Positions 43,335 through 54,107 of a stretch of DNA of 64,000 bases are shown piece by piece. Below the pieces are notes generated by a model. It was not told the origin of the DNA. It ran no database searches and worked only from the letters and a program-made list of their open reading frames with translations. Position 1 is the first letter of the stretch, and every line of letters begins with the position of its first letter. The position numbers and the translations under genes were made by a program. This DNA comes from Shinisaurus crocodilurus (taxonomy: Eukaryota; Chordata; Lepidosauria; Squamata; Shinisauridae), in contig CM037880.1 of the NCBI GenBank assembly GCA_021292165.1, positions 137,890,564 through 137,954,563 of the forward strand, given 5' to 3'.

Positions 43335-44795
43335 TTTTTACTTGGCCTTCTTTCTGAAGTGGAACTGATGCGCTAGTTATCCTCTTGTTTTTCTGGTTTT
43401 TTATTTCTAAATTTTATGCAGAGTGCTGTATGAATTCTGATGTGACTTGACTTGACCCACAACTCCTCAATTAATGTGCAGATTGGAACACAGTTATCCT
43501 TTGGATTTTTCACTTCTCCAGATTTTGGCTTATACTTTTTACCAAAATGTGTATAGGAATGCATAGTTCAGGATAAATAGGTTTCAAAATGTGGACTTTG
43601 AGAACAAATGCATTCAGAAATGTTTATGTTTTGTGAGAAAATGCATTCAACAAGATGTATTTAAATACAAATGTTCATGCATTAAAAGTATTTGCAGATT
43701 AATGAGGAAATGGAATGGAAAGGACCTGTGAAACTGACATGTGCCAGAAATAGACTGATGTGTCCATCCTTATGCGCATGCAGTTTGCCGCTGCTTTCAG
43801 TTCCTTCAGTTCAGTCTTGATGCAATCATACATATGAGGGCTATGAGATTCCTTTCCTGCAGCGTGTTACCAATGCACATGTACGATTATTATGCATATT
43901 GATAAAACATCACAAACAAGCAATCTTGATGTGGTAGTAAGCATGATTGCACCAATATTATTTTTGCATGGTGTTTTATCAATGCACAGGAGCACCTTAT
44001 TTATTTATTTATAAATATGCACATCATTTACGTATGGGGAGAAAAGATGCAGAGGTTGAAGGCACTGAAAGCTACAGCAAATTGCACATACTTCAAGTCT
44101 GGAATTAATTTTAGCAATTTTTCTTGTTAAATCAGAATTTAGGAGGAGTGGGATGCAATATGGGGCTAATAATACTATTCTGACTTGGAAAAAAAAATAC
44201 TTGGATAATGTACCTAAAAATTACTGAGATAATGTACCACTCCAGAAGGCTCTGCTATTATTGTTATTATTTCTATTATTAGCAAACTGAAGTTAAAATG
44301 ATATAGTAGCAAGAAATCAGGAATATTATGAACAACTCAGCAGCAGTTCATTTAATTTATTTGTTAATTTAATGAAAGCTTCCCCTGCACTGATAACATG
44401 GGCTTACTCCCAGTTCTGTGATATATGGATTGAGCTTTTAAACCCTTTTTCAAGAAAGGGAATTTGCTGCTGCACAAAGTACAGCAGAACCATGAAATGA
44501 GGAAGTGCAAGTCCTTTTGGGCTTTTGCTTTTTTATATTTTTAGCAGGCATGCAGAGTGAACTATGAAACCTGATGTACAGTACCAACAAAAAACAACCA
44601 CAGAGACTGGCACAGTAAATGGAAGTATGTTGGTTAAAAGGTTTGTCATTCTTCTTTGCATGCAGCTCTCTTTCTTTGGTTGGAAGCATCATGCAGAGAA
44701 AAGTGTCAAAAGTGAATTTGCGGAGTTGTCATTTAACTGTAAGTCTAGAAGGGATCATGCCACCTCTATAATCTGCACAGCATCTAGGATACTGC
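43335..44795. other. Unannotated AT-rich DNA
   Basis: No gene found. The part at 43400-43780 has repeated ATGTATTT / AATGCATTC strings reminiscent of the 20795-21170 repeat. Confidence 0.4.
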
Positions 44796-44798
44796 TGA

Positions 44799-44960
44799 TT
44801 TCTTCTTCTTCTTCTTCTTCTTCTTCTTCTTCTTCTTCTTCTTCTTCTTCTTCTTCTTCTTCTTCTTCTTCTTCTTCTTCTTCTTCTTCTTCTTCTTCTT
44901 CTCCTCCTCCTCCTCCTCCTCCTCCTCCTCCTCCTCTCTCCTCCTCCTCCTCCTCCTTCT
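44799..44960 (+). repeat. Long TTC tract followed by TCC tract
   Basis: About 34 uninterrupted TTC units (44799-44901) run into about 15 TCC units with one CTCTCTC break. The top strand is wholly pyrimidine. It can form triplex DNA, like GAA/TTC tracts in general. The poly-Ser, poly-Glu and poly-Lys frames here are artefacts. Confidence 0.95.
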
Positions 44961-44964
44961 TGTC

Positions 44965-45570
44965 ATTGGTTTCCAGTGGACTGAGACAGAAGCATCCCCT
45001 CACCCCCCCACCCCAAATTACTTCCTTTTAAGACTTGTTTACATGTTATGGCCATGGCAGAAAGGCCACTTTAAATCTTCCACTTGATGGCAGTTATGTG
45101 GTGGTGATTCATTTGTTTACAGCAAGCAGCTCATCAACACAAGAGCAAAGCACTTTTCTCTGTACTATTACAAACCTTGCTTTTTGCACATTTGTTCTGG
45201 TGGGGAGAAAAGTTCCATTCCATGTACTGTGCTGTCACACACAAACATACTTACAGGATGGTACATGCATATATCACTTGAAGTGATATGAAGCACAAAA
45301 CCAGGTAAATTGGCTGACACTATAAGATTATATTTTTCATGCATGTATAAAGCTGCTGTCGAAAGCATCCCAGTTCAATATATATATACGGTATATAAAG
45401 AAACAAGGATTCCTCGTGCTAGGTAAAGAAACGCCATGAATTACGTGGATATTTTACCCGCTCCCATCTCCATGAAAGGTTCATTTTCTTACAACCACCT
45501 CTGTATGATGAATGCCTTTCAATTTTCTAGCTTTTTACATGGAAGGCAACCATTATAGTTATTAAGCAGT
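44965..45570. other. Unannotated DNA
   Basis: No gene or nameable repeat. Confidence 0.4.
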
Positions 45571-45572
45571 GT

Positions 45573-45703
45573 TTAAGGTTGCAGTCCTATGCATGTTTAG
45601 ACAAGAAAACACCCTACAACTCCCAGCATTACCCAGCCAGGCTGAGGAATGCTGGGAGTTGTATGATTTTTCTGGCCTAAACATGCATAGGATTGTGCCC
45701 TAA
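45573..45703. mobile_element. Palindromic MITE, GCAATCCTATGCA family (copy 5)
   Basis: TTAAGGTTGCAGTCCTATGC and ATGTTTAGACAAGAAAA are mirrored by TTTTTCTGGCCTAAACATG and GCATAGGATTGTGCCCTAA. ACAACTCCCAGCATT pairs with AATGCTGGGAGTTGTA. Nearly complete. Confidence 0.8.
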
Positions 45704-45709
45704 ATTAAT

Positions 45710-46010
45710 GTTATAATGCACATCTGATGGTTCTCTGTTAATTTAATATTATAAAAAATTTAATATTATTTTTCTTATTAATATTATTTATATTTCCAGA
45801 CACATACAAACCTTCCCTGTCTCCCTCTATGCAGTCATTTTCTAAGGCTGATTATCCCACAGGTCCATGGCCAGACAATGCCTCAGCTCTGCGTCTGCTT
45901 TTAAAAACACATCAGCACAGCTTCAGATTTATAAGGCTGTAAATAAACCACCAGGTGATCAATATTTAGACCTCTTATAATTCTGGGCGCTAGATTCCCT
46001 CTAACCCCAC
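45710..46010. other. Unannotated DNA
   Basis: AT-rich, with TTAATATTAT repeats near 45740-45790. No gene. Confidence 0.4.
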
Positions 46011-46012
46011 AC

Positions 46013-46972
46013 TCTTACGAAAGGTTTAGGATCTTTGGCTGGGGTAAAACCTGCGCTGCTGGGGGGGAAAGTGTGCGCTTTGCTCCTTTTATACTTAAAC
46101 AAACCTACACACACACACATAGACTCTAGAAACAAAAGGGTGGTTTTATTGAAGAAGAATACAGAGTAGGTACAGCGTCTTACTTGTTGGTAAAGCAAAC
46201 CTAGTGATGTCAGGCAGCAAAATATCCTTACGCTATGGTTCAAACACACCCTGTATTCTGGAGAGGAGAAAGAGTCCCTTTTGCCCTGACAAGCCTGAAT
46301 AGGAAAAAGGGGGGGGAGAGAGATTCCCGCCTAGAAGGATAGAAAAGCAAAGTCCCAGCTACTACCTGTCTGCTGTGATGAGGTTCCAGCTGTAGCCCTG
46401 CAGTTCGCGTTCCAAGGTGACCCCTTCAGCTCTTTCTCCCGACACACCTTGCTAAAACCTCTTAGTTCTTATAGTCTCTTTCCTGCCTTTTTGGAGGGAA
46501 TGAGAGCAGTGGGGGTGGTCTTTGCCCCACAGATGTCTTCCAACCCTGCTAACGACCTTATTCTTTGTATTTTGATAGCTCTTGATGGGTGTACAAAGGT
46601 TTGGGTCTTCTTGCTGATGGGACTGTTTTTGGAGTAAGCTTCTGGTGGTATTCGCCCAGTGGGGGGGGGGGGAGCCATATCTTTTCAGGAGAAATCTTCC
46701 TGTGTTTTAGGCGATATGCAATATTCAGGTCTTAATCAATGCAAGCCTGCCACTCATTTGCCTATGCATGCCTCTAGGCTTCACTCACTCTTCCATTCAA
46801 GCCTTCAGTCATGACCTTTTGCCTTCTGCCCTGCTGGGGAGGTGGGCAGGTTGCTTCTTTTCTCTTGAACCCTTGCTTACCCAACGCTTCTTATGAGGGC
46901 TGTGGACTTCCTTTTGGAGGTGTAGTCCTAACCAAATGATCAGAACTATATCTCATCTTAACACTCTACAAA
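46013..46972 (-). repeat. Possible solo LTR
   Basis: On the minus strand it begins TGTAGAGTGTTAAGATGAG. It has a CAATAAAACCACC polyadenylation-type signal near 46143-46155 and ends about 130 bases later near AAGAGTGTGGGG. Order and size fit an LTR. Both boundaries are uncertain, and no target duplication was identified. Confidence 0.4.
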
Positions 46973-46979
46973 ACAGGTG

Positions 46980-47360
46980 GTAATTTCAAATTCCATATGT
47001 CTATATGAGCAGAATGGGCACAATCCACTTGATGTGATGGTGGATGGGTGTTACTTGCCACATGTTTCACATCTTAAACAGGATGGGGGATTATAAATCA
47101 TGCACAATTCATGAAGATAATATTCCTGCACCCTTCAATGGCAAGTTTATTCCATATCATCACACTAGTTATTCATTTATATTTTTATACACTAAAATCC
47201 TGAATTCTATTAGATGTGTCCTTATGTAACCATCTTCATATTTTTTTATTTCTTTACAGGATTTAGATGCTGTTCTATATCTTACAAGATTTCCAAGTGG
47301 TGAACAATAAAAGGAAAGAAAGAAAGAAAATAATAGAATAGAAATACAGAATTAAATCTA
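46980..47360. other. Unannotated DNA
   Basis: No gene. An AAAG-rich run is near 47312-47330. Confidence 0.4.
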
Positions 47361-47361
47361 T

Positions 47362-47369
47362 GATAGATG

Positions 47370-47408
<39 letters not shown>

Positions 47409-47758
47409 CTACATCAGGGGTAGGCAACATTTTTGGGGCATGGGCACATTTGGCAATTTGAGAAACTGTCCTGGGCACCACCACAAAATGGTTGCCATGG
47501 GAGGTGTGGCAGAGGACAGGTAGGACTGAACCCCAACACACTAAACAACTCCTTTGAACCCACCATTTTCAGCACCAACAGAAACTTATTTCACAGCGGA
47601 TGGTAAGAAAAAAGTGTTATTTTTTTTTAAAGTTGGAGGGGTAGGGCACCTTGGTGAGCACTAAGAAAGGTGTCCTGGGGTGCATTGGTGCCCATGGGCA
47701 CCACAATGCCTACCCCTGATCTAGATCTATTTCTATCTATCTATCTATCTATCTATCT
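47362..47758. mobile_element. hAT-like MITE between inverted GATA tracts
   Basis: The element (47415-47718, 304 bp) starts CAGGGGTAGGCA and ends TGCCTACCCCTG, exact 12-bp inverted ends. The left flank is a GATA tract (47369-47408), and the right flank is its complement, CTAT (47733-47758). The octamers ATCTACAT (47407-47414) and ATCTAGAT (47719-47726) differ at one base, as expected for an aged 8-bp duplication. The interior is similar to 25968-26163. Confidence 0.8.
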
Positions 47759-47759
47759 G

Positions 47760-48350
47760 AAATTGTTCAAATGTTTCTCAGATAATTTAAAGACAATCTG
47801 ACATCTTATAGTTGTGCATGTGGTTCTTCACTCCTCTCCCTAGTCCTCATTTTGCGAAATTGCTGTTCATGGAAAGAAGTCGACTAGCAGCAGGCTGTAT
47901 GGAAGGTCCGGGCTTTGTTTCCTGCTGTGTCACAGACTTTGATGTGACCTTCTGCAAATGACACTGTAGGACATTTCATCATTGGTGGAAGAAGAATAGT
48001 AAGTAGGAATAGGCACAGGCTGGCTGCCATACCTTTCCAGCAATGCATGACCCTAATGACAAGCACACTGATGATCAATCTCCCTGATCTCTTGCCTACC
48101 GCTTTACTTTTCTTGACAAGAGTTTTGACAAAATGAGAGTGGAAGAGTATTTTATGTGGATTGACAGTTTATGAGATAATAGCAATTATAGCCACTGCAA
48201 ATGTTGGTCACTGCAAGATCAAGATGGTGGTAGCCATGATCATAGCTGTGACTATCTTCTCTGATCTAACGGCAACACAAATGAATGGTAGATGATATGC
48301 AGAATGGAGAAGGCTGGGCTTGAGAATGGGGAGATTAGTTTTTAATTAGG
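47760..48350. other. Unannotated DNA
   Basis: No gene or nameable repeat. Confidence 0.4.
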
Positions 48351-48354
48351 GCCG

Positions 48355-48450
48355 CGAGAATGTAAGAATTGTTCTGCCATAACAGATAAAAGTCCATCTA
48401 TTCCAATGTCCTGTGTCCAAGGGCAACCAGAGAGATACTTCTGGTTGCTT
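48355..48450 (+). repeat. Diverged SINE-like repeat (AAGAACATAAGAA family)
   Basis: GAATGTAAGAATTGTTCTGCC, AAGTCCATCTATTCCAATGTCC and AACCAGAGAGATACTTCTGG match the order of the 14319 and 50622 copies. Confidence 0.5.
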
Positions 48451-48809
48451 ACAGAATGTCATGGTGGTGGCAATCTTGCTCTGTTGTTTTTGCTCAGCAC
48501 CTGGTCTTCAGAGGTACACTGCCTTTCTACATTTAGCTAGCATGTTTAATAGTTGCCCTACCAATGAGCACAGTATAGATTTTGGACATCCTGAAAGGAT
48601 GGTAAATTGGTCCCTTATTTATGATTGTTTGAACTGGGGATGGGATATTTCAGTTTTCGGAATGTCTTGGCCAGGGCCTGTACCGAATCCTCTGAGAAAT
48701 TTGGCCCATCTCTATAATGTTTTCCTTCATAAAGTGCAATGAAGGCAAAATGCACTTTGGGTCACGGAGTGGCCAAATGCAATGATAATGTGTATGTGTT
48801 TAAGATGGT

Positions 48810-49232
48810 AAGGGCACGATCCTAGGGCCGCTATGGCCATAGGATACCTTGGAGTCCCAGCTCCAACCTCTGAAACTTGCTCCTAGGTCAGAGCTGGGAC
48901 TCCAAAGTTGGAGCACCCTCCCTCTGCCTTCGCAGCCGGCGTGTAAAGAACTGTGCTGGCTGCAGCTCTGAGGTTGGAAGAGTGACCTCCGAGATGGAGT
49001 TTTGTGGGGGTGGGGTGGGGTGGGATACGAAGTATCCTAGCAGTGCCCCAGCCTCCTCACCTTGCGCTCTGGAGCAAAATACGTAGGCAGTCAAAATCAG
49101 CCATCTAAGTGTTTTGCAGGGCAGGAGGAGAGCGTAGGCAACCTTTGCCTCCTTGCTCCTTCTGCCCTCCATAGGATGCCCGTAATCCTCTTTGTTTGGA
49201 GGGTTATGGGCAGCCACATTGGATTGCACTGT
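48810..49232. repeat. Foldback element (GGCACGATCCTA / GGATTGCACTG ends)
   Basis: TTGGAGTCCCAGCTC at 48849-48863 is mirrored by GAGCTGGGACTCCAA at 48890-48904. Outer parts GGGCACGATCCTAGGG and CATTGGATTGCACTG could be the ends. Diverged, unclassified. Confidence 0.4.
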
Positions 49233-49239
49233 AAATGCG

Positions 49240-49665
49240 CATGAGTTATTGTGGTCTGTCAGTTATACTACTGGAAATCTTCTCCCTACCTTAAAAAAAA
49301 AAAAAAAAAAGGAGAGAAAATAGAATACTGTCAAATGAAGTCTTAACAGCATATTCTTTATAAATCTGGTTGTTCAGTGAATAAAAGGAGATTGCTTGGT
49401 GTGTCAATCTCTTTTTATACACAAGAGTCCCCCCCCCCCTTGTTGGCAGGTAGCAGCATTACCAATGTGTGTACAAGACCAGGAAATAAGCTTTAGTGAT
49501 GAATGGTCAAATTTTCAAGAAACATCTCACTTCATTCCATTTGTTCATAAAAGTCATTATGGGAACAAATAGCATTTTCCTACCTCAGGCATTCTGCCGT
49601 TCTTGGTCACAGGATGATGGTTTTCTACAATATCTCTAACAGTGGATTTAAAAAACAAAACAAAA
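49240..49665. other. Unannotated DNA with A and C runs
   Basis: An A run is at 49292-49310 and a C run at 49429-49438. No gene. Confidence 0.45.
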
Positions 49666-49668
49666 CAA

Positions 49669-49719
49669 ACACACACACACGCGCGCGCGCGTGCGCGCGC
49701 GCACACACACACACACATA
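49669..49719. repeat. CA-CG-CA alternating purine-pyrimidine tract
   Basis: An (AC)n run, a (GC)n/(GT) run of about 22 bases and another (AC)n run form 50 bases of strict purine-pyrimidine alternation, partly self-complementary. Such tracts favour Z-DNA. Confidence 0.93.
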
Positions 49720-49959
49720 CAAAACGGCAACTGAACAAAGAGCCTGAGCAGTTGGGAGCCTCAGGGAGGGCGGTGGTGGAATGGGTGGAAGGGTTGGGGG
49801 TGGGTGGAAAGAGGAGAAAAAGAAATGAATATAGTGGCATTGGGAAGTTCACCACATTATTCTACAGTCAGCAGTTGAGTTTAGGTCAATAATTCATAGG
49901 AAGTAGTACTGGTATATGCTGACCTAGCCAGAGTGATGTATTTAATAAGAAATAAAGGG

Positions 49960-50012
49960 AAAATGAACAGGGGGAGGGAGAGGGAGGGGGAGAGAGAGGG
50001 GGAGGGAGAGAA
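49960..50012 (+). repeat. Purine-rich GGGGGA tract
   Basis: Repeated GGGAG and GGGGGAG units over about 50 bases contain several G runs of three or more, so quadruplex formation is possible. Confidence 0.7.
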
Positions 50013-50014
50013 GA

Positions 50015-50620
50015 GCATTATATAAGTCCAGGCAGGAATTAATGAGATCCATCCATTTTAGTTTCTGTTATTGAACACAAAAAATCCCTCCCAATGAATG
50101 GAGGTAGAGAGCTGTCATTCAGAACTGCACAACATATGGCCCTTGGCACCACACCATAAGTAGGGCTTTCTGTGCCTCTAACAGCTCCATGATGCCCAGA
50201 TCTCAAGCAGGCACAGCTCTTCTAGACATGGACCTGGAGGGAAGACTAAAGCTTCAGCTGCTGAATTTGTGTTTACTGGACAGCTGTTCAGGCCACAGGA
50301 TGTCTTGCATGGAGGAAAAAGGGGAACTCTAGCCATGGGTGGCCTGCTGAACCCATTTTGTTACCCTGGTGGGAATGTGTAGACTACATATCTGCTCACT
50401 GTGACCTTTGTCAAACAATAGCAACCAAAAGTCGATGCTGCTCTTCAGGAAACACAGTATTTTGAGTAAATGGGGAGGGGTGTGGAATAACAGGGGATTA
50501 ACTGAAGGAGCTGCGCACTCATGCCCGAATGGCCTCAAAGTGCCCCATTGCTCTCAAAGGATCAGGTCTACATTGTTCTGCAGAGGTTGGTTTCAGTTTC
50601 ATGTTTCTCAGTCTAAATGA
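50015..50620. other. Unannotated DNA
   Basis: No gene or nameable repeat. Confidence 0.4.
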
Positions 50621-50621
50621 T

Positions 50622-50725
50622 TTTAAGAACAGCCCTGTAAGATCAGACCAAAGATCCATCTAATCCAGATTTCTATTGCAAACAATGCCCAACCAGATGT
50701 CTCTGGTACATGTACAAGCAGACCT
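50622..50725 (+). repeat. SINE-like dispersed repeat (AAGAACATAAGAAGAGCC family)
   Basis: AAGAACAGCCCTGTAAGATCAG, CCAAAGATCCATCTAATCC and CCCAACCAGATGTCTCTGG follow the family order. The tail is lost in the next repeat. Confidence 0.6.
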
Positions 50726-51095
50726 GTCAGGGTTCAGCCCTGCTCAGACCTGGAACCTGGGATCTCCTTTGAGGATGAGGAAGGAGAGCAGGAACTGCCC
50801 CCCTAGTGGACTCCTGCATCCTCCGTGACCCCAAGGAGCCTTCGGATCATGACATGACAGTCACAGGACCAGAGGTTTTCATACCAGTTGTCTGGGGGCC
50901 TGGTTGACTGTGGGACCCCTTTGTCACCTCCAGGACTGCAGGAACAGAGAAGACAGTGTGCCAGGAAACATCTTCAGAGCTGCCAGCAAAATGCCCAGCT
51001 ACAGAAATGCATCAGTCTACATGAGAAGAGGGGGAAGCCCATGCAAGCACCTGCCCAGAACAGGGTCTGACTGAGAACCAGGAAGTGGGGAGCCT
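50726..51095 (+). other. Possible retroelement leader, unclassified
   Basis: It begins TGTCAGGGTTCAGCCCTGC. A frame with an acidic FEDEEGEQE run follows, then breaks at stops. The opening TGTCAGG resembles the LTR-like start on the minus strand near 23045. I cannot assign it with confidence. Confidence 0.25.
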
Positions 51096-51101
51096 CTAGT
51101 T

Positions 51102-51320
51102 CAGGGGTTCTCAACCAGGGGGGAATTCCCCCCAGGGGGGGGATTTTAGGGTTTCAGGGTGGGGAATTGGGACCACAGACTCAAACTGTTGGAATACTGA
51201 TCTTTCTACAAATTACAATTGTACATAATCTACAGAACATCACACCTTATTGTATGGCACAGATTAAGTCAGACAATCTTGGAAAGGGGGGAATGCCATT
51301 ATGAAATATGATGAAAGCGG
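51102..51320 (+). repeat. Possible left end of a hAT element
   Basis: CAGGGGTTCTCAACCAGGG is a typical hAT/Charlie-type end and resembles the perfect MITE's CAGTGTTTCTCAACC. A palindromic GGGGAATTCCCCCC follows. No right end was found before the AT-rich tract at 51325. Confidence 0.4.
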
Positions 51321-51326
51321 TACATG

Positions 51327-51404
51327 GGGCAAAAAATAATAAATAAATAAATAATAAATAATAAATAAATAAAAATAAATATTATTTATTTATTTATTTA
51401 TTAT
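51327..51404. repeat. AAAT/ATTT tract, tail of the adjoining LINE
   Basis: About 35 bases of AATAAATAAAT run into ATTTATTTATTT, making a self-complementary block. It lies exactly at the 3' end of the minus-strand L2 fragment. Confidence 0.85.
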
Positions 51405-51936
51405 ATTTATGAATCGCCCATCTGGCCAGACATCCGGCCACTCTGAGCGATTTACAATCCAATAAAATACAAGGGGGGGGGAACACACACACACACACAC
51501 AGTATAAAACACAATTAAAAACAGAACAAAACTTAAAAATCCTAACCCACCCCATATTCCCGCCTGAAAAGCCACGTTTTTAATGCACGGCGGAAGCTAA
51601 TCAAGGCAGGGGCATGGCAGAGGTCACTGGGGAGAGAGTTCCATAAATTGGGGGCTGCCACAGAAAAGGCCCTCCTCTGAGTCCCCACCAGCCTGGTTTC
51701 TCTGGCTGATGGGACAGGGAGAAGGCCGTCTGTGGCAGATCTTGTTGAGCGGCCTACTTGATGTTGCTGGAGGCGCTCCTGGAGATATATTGGACCGGAG
51801 CCGTACAGGGTTTTAAAGGTCAACGCCAACACCTTGAATTCGGCTCGGCAAACAACTGGTAGCCAGTGCAACTCTTTGAGCACCGGAGTGATGTGATCAC
51901 GCCGGCGGCAGCCTTAATCAGGCGGAATGTCCACAT
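51405..51936 (-). mobile_element. L2/CR1-type LINE: end of RT, C-terminus and 3' UTR
   Basis: The minus frame 51883-51542 reads LKELHWLPVVCRAEFKVLAL, then TFKTLYGSGPIYLQERL and RRAFSVAAPNLWNSLPSDL, and ends FRRALKTWLFRREYG. These are standard landmarks of the RT end and C-terminus of L2/CR1-type LINE proteins. Just upstream, HITPVL continues the pattern across 51884-51936, where LTR-like sequence begins. The 3' UTR holds TGAATCGCCCATCTGGCC on the plus strand. The element is dead. Confidence 0.85.
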
Positions 51937-52424
51937 TGTTGTGATATGTATCACATTACCAGCTGTGGCACATTGTTTACACATGGAAGGAACAGAATGG
52001 CGGGGTAAACAGGTTTATTATGTCTTTCTAGAATCTCATGTTTTCGCAGGGGTTACTAGAGTGTGAGAGCAATATGAGCTAGTCACATGGTTTGTATGTT
52101 CTGATGACGTGTTAACTTGTTTTCTGTCTGAAGCCATTTTAGAGAGAAGCTGAACTGCTTTCTTTCTTCTTCTTCTTCTTCTTCTTCTTCTTCTTCTTCT
52201 TCTTCTTCTTCTTCTTCTTCTTCTTCATGGTACAGCTTGCTGGACTTGTTACTGCTACAATGTAACGTCTTTGCTGAAGTGGAGTGAGCTCAACTTACTC
52301 CACTGGATGTAATGCTTGCTATGCATTTATACTCTGCACATGGACTGTAACTAGGAAATGTATACTCTGTAGAACTTTACTTGCTAAGTGAATAAACAGG
52401 TAGAATTGGACCTGTGGTGTTTAC
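51937..52424 (+). repeat. Possible solo LTR, shared with 38769-39155
   Basis: Begins TGTTGTGATATGTATCAC and carries CACATGGTTTGTATGTTCTG, GACGTGTTAAC, a (TTC)n expansion (52166-52226), AATAAACAGGTAGAA (near 52391) and a possible end GTGGTGTTTACA. The TTC tract is absent from the other copy. Confidence 0.45.
52166..52226 (+). repeat. TTC triplet tract
   Basis: About 20 TTC units inside the LTR-like segment. It is the second long TTC tract in the window. Confidence 0.95.
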
Positions 52425-52633
52425 AGAGTGTTTCCTGACTCCATGGATTAATGTGCAACGGAGAAGCTTTGTTGGTTCACTGGCACACACGCTGCACGCT
52501 GCTTGCGGGAGGAGGGAGGTGAGATCTGGAAGATCTGTGTGTGGAATGTACAGGCGTCTGCTAGCACACAGACAAGGATTATAAATCTCCCAACCCACAC
52601 ACACTCTGCTCAGGTCCAGTTCGAACACACATA

Positions 52634-52918
52634 AGGTTTAAAACTCATAAAGATATTTATTAGTTTTTACTTACACTTCATTCACATATATGCAAGATGC
52701 ATATAGGCAGATTAATTTCATTGAAGAAGATCTCTGGCTGGAAGCCAGTTTGGACTTGCGCCCTCCACGTTGGGAGAGGGGAGAGCAGAGTGCCAAACTA
52801 ACTTCCACAAAGAAACAGGAAGTAGATAGAGCAGCAGGGAGCTCTGGCCAGAGAGGCCGAAAGTAGGGAGGAGAGGTTTCTTTTGTTAACCCATTCCTCC
52901 CACTCTAATCAGTGGTTA
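52634..52918 (-). repeat. LTR-like segment shared with 37432-37695
   Basis: On the minus strand TGTAACCACTGATTAGAGTGGG, GGGTTAACAAAAG and AATAAATATCTTTATGAG follow in the same order as the other copy. It abuts the L2 fragment at 52921. Confidence 0.45.
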
Positions 52919-52920
52919 CA

Positions 52921-53440
52921 TCACTTTGTTGATGATGTCCCTGGGGCCAGCGTATAACAGGCCCCGGACGACCCTAAAGAGCTCAGCTGGGCGGCAGAGA
53001 GATGTTTGGATAGAAGCAGTGAAATGTTGTCTCTTTGCCACCTTCACTGCCTCTAGGTATACCTGGCTATAGGCACATACCAGGGCTCGATTGCATCCAC
53101 TAGGAGTTTTCCTCCACCTGTACTCAAGCCGTTTCCTGTTTTGCTTCATCACTCTCAGCTCCGGGGTATACCACGGAGCCGTACGAGCTCTACTACAGAG
53201 AGGGCGCTCAGGAGCGATCGTGTCAACCGCCCGGGTCATCTCTCTATTCCAGAGATCAACCAGGGATTCGACAGGACCGCCAGCCATATCAGCCGGAAAC
53301 CCCCCAAGGGCCCTCTGGAAACCATCCGGATCCATCAGCCTCCGGGGGCGGACCATGAATCCATGCCTTCTTGGTGTGGGATGACATTGTCCGGAGGCAC
53401 ATCTAATCTCCATTTCATTACAGGGAAACAAGAGCTAGAA
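52921..53440 (-). mobile_element. L2/CR1-type LINE: segment between endonuclease and RT
   Basis: The minus frame 53431-52916 contains LMDPDGFQRALGGFPAD, IAPERPLCSRARTAPWYTPE, LRVMKQNRKRLEYRWRKT and RPAELFRVVRGLL. This is the order of the linker between the endonuclease and the reverse transcriptase in L2/CR1-type LINE proteins. It is the longest continuous stretch of LINE protein in the window. The RT domain expected next is missing. Its relation to 51405-51936 is same strand and same order, with roughly 1 kb of LTR-like DNA between. Confidence 0.8.
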
Positions 53441-53449
53441 ATCTTCTTC

Positions 53450-53800
53450 CATCATTTGTAGCCCAATCACTGGGTTGTCAGCCTTGCTGAAGATAATAAA
53501 GAAACCCATCTCATTAGCATTCTCCATTCTTGATCAGTATGCTGTTCACTGACGAAACTGGAATCTCTTTCAGTGGTATCAGAGCAGGCTAAAAGTTCAC
53601 ATGGTGGCTAATTATATTTTGCTGCTTCTTTTTTTTTTAATATAGAAAGGCAAGATAGATGTGAATAAATTGGGTGAAAGCAATGGGCAGAATGCTGATT
53701 AATATTCATAACAGGAAAGGTGACAAGAAGCCAAGTCCTCCGATAGGCAGAAGATGAGAAATTGCTTTTGATCATAGTACCTTTTGGCTTTGCATCTTGC
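53450..53800. promoter_or_regulatory. Candidate conserved non-coding element C
   Basis: Unique sequence without frames, with CCCAATCACTGGG, CATCTCATTAGCATTC, GGCTAATTATATTTTGC and GCTGATTAATATTCATAAC. These resemble homeodomain and octamer-like sites. Function inferred only. Confidence 0.35.
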
Positions 53801-53804
53801 ATGC

Positions 53805-54107
53805 CTGTTGAAAACTATGCTGGGCTGTGGGAAAGATCCAAGAGTTAAATTCAAAGGGAAGGCTGTATGCTCATCTTTGCAGCCGCAGAGAGTGGGGTTT
53901 TAGCCTTTATTTCCCAAAGATAATTACAGAAATCCATCCTAGTGAGAATAACAAAATCAAACAACATGAGATTATCAGTAGCGGGGACCATCACAATGTG
54001 CCACTTTCCCATTTTCACTTTGGCTAGGGAGCATCATTAGGGTCACTGTTTCCATCTTGATTTCCCCTAAAGATTATCCATTCTCTAACTGCCTTCAGTG
54101 TCTATTA
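53805..54107. other. Unannotated DNA
   Basis: Non-repetitive; may belong with the block before it. Confidence 0.35.

Noticed and set aside
44564..45031. 155-codon frame with long poly-Ser and poly-Pro
   Set aside because: The frame is created by the TTC/TCC tract; equivalent poly-Glu and poly-Lys frames exist on the other strand.
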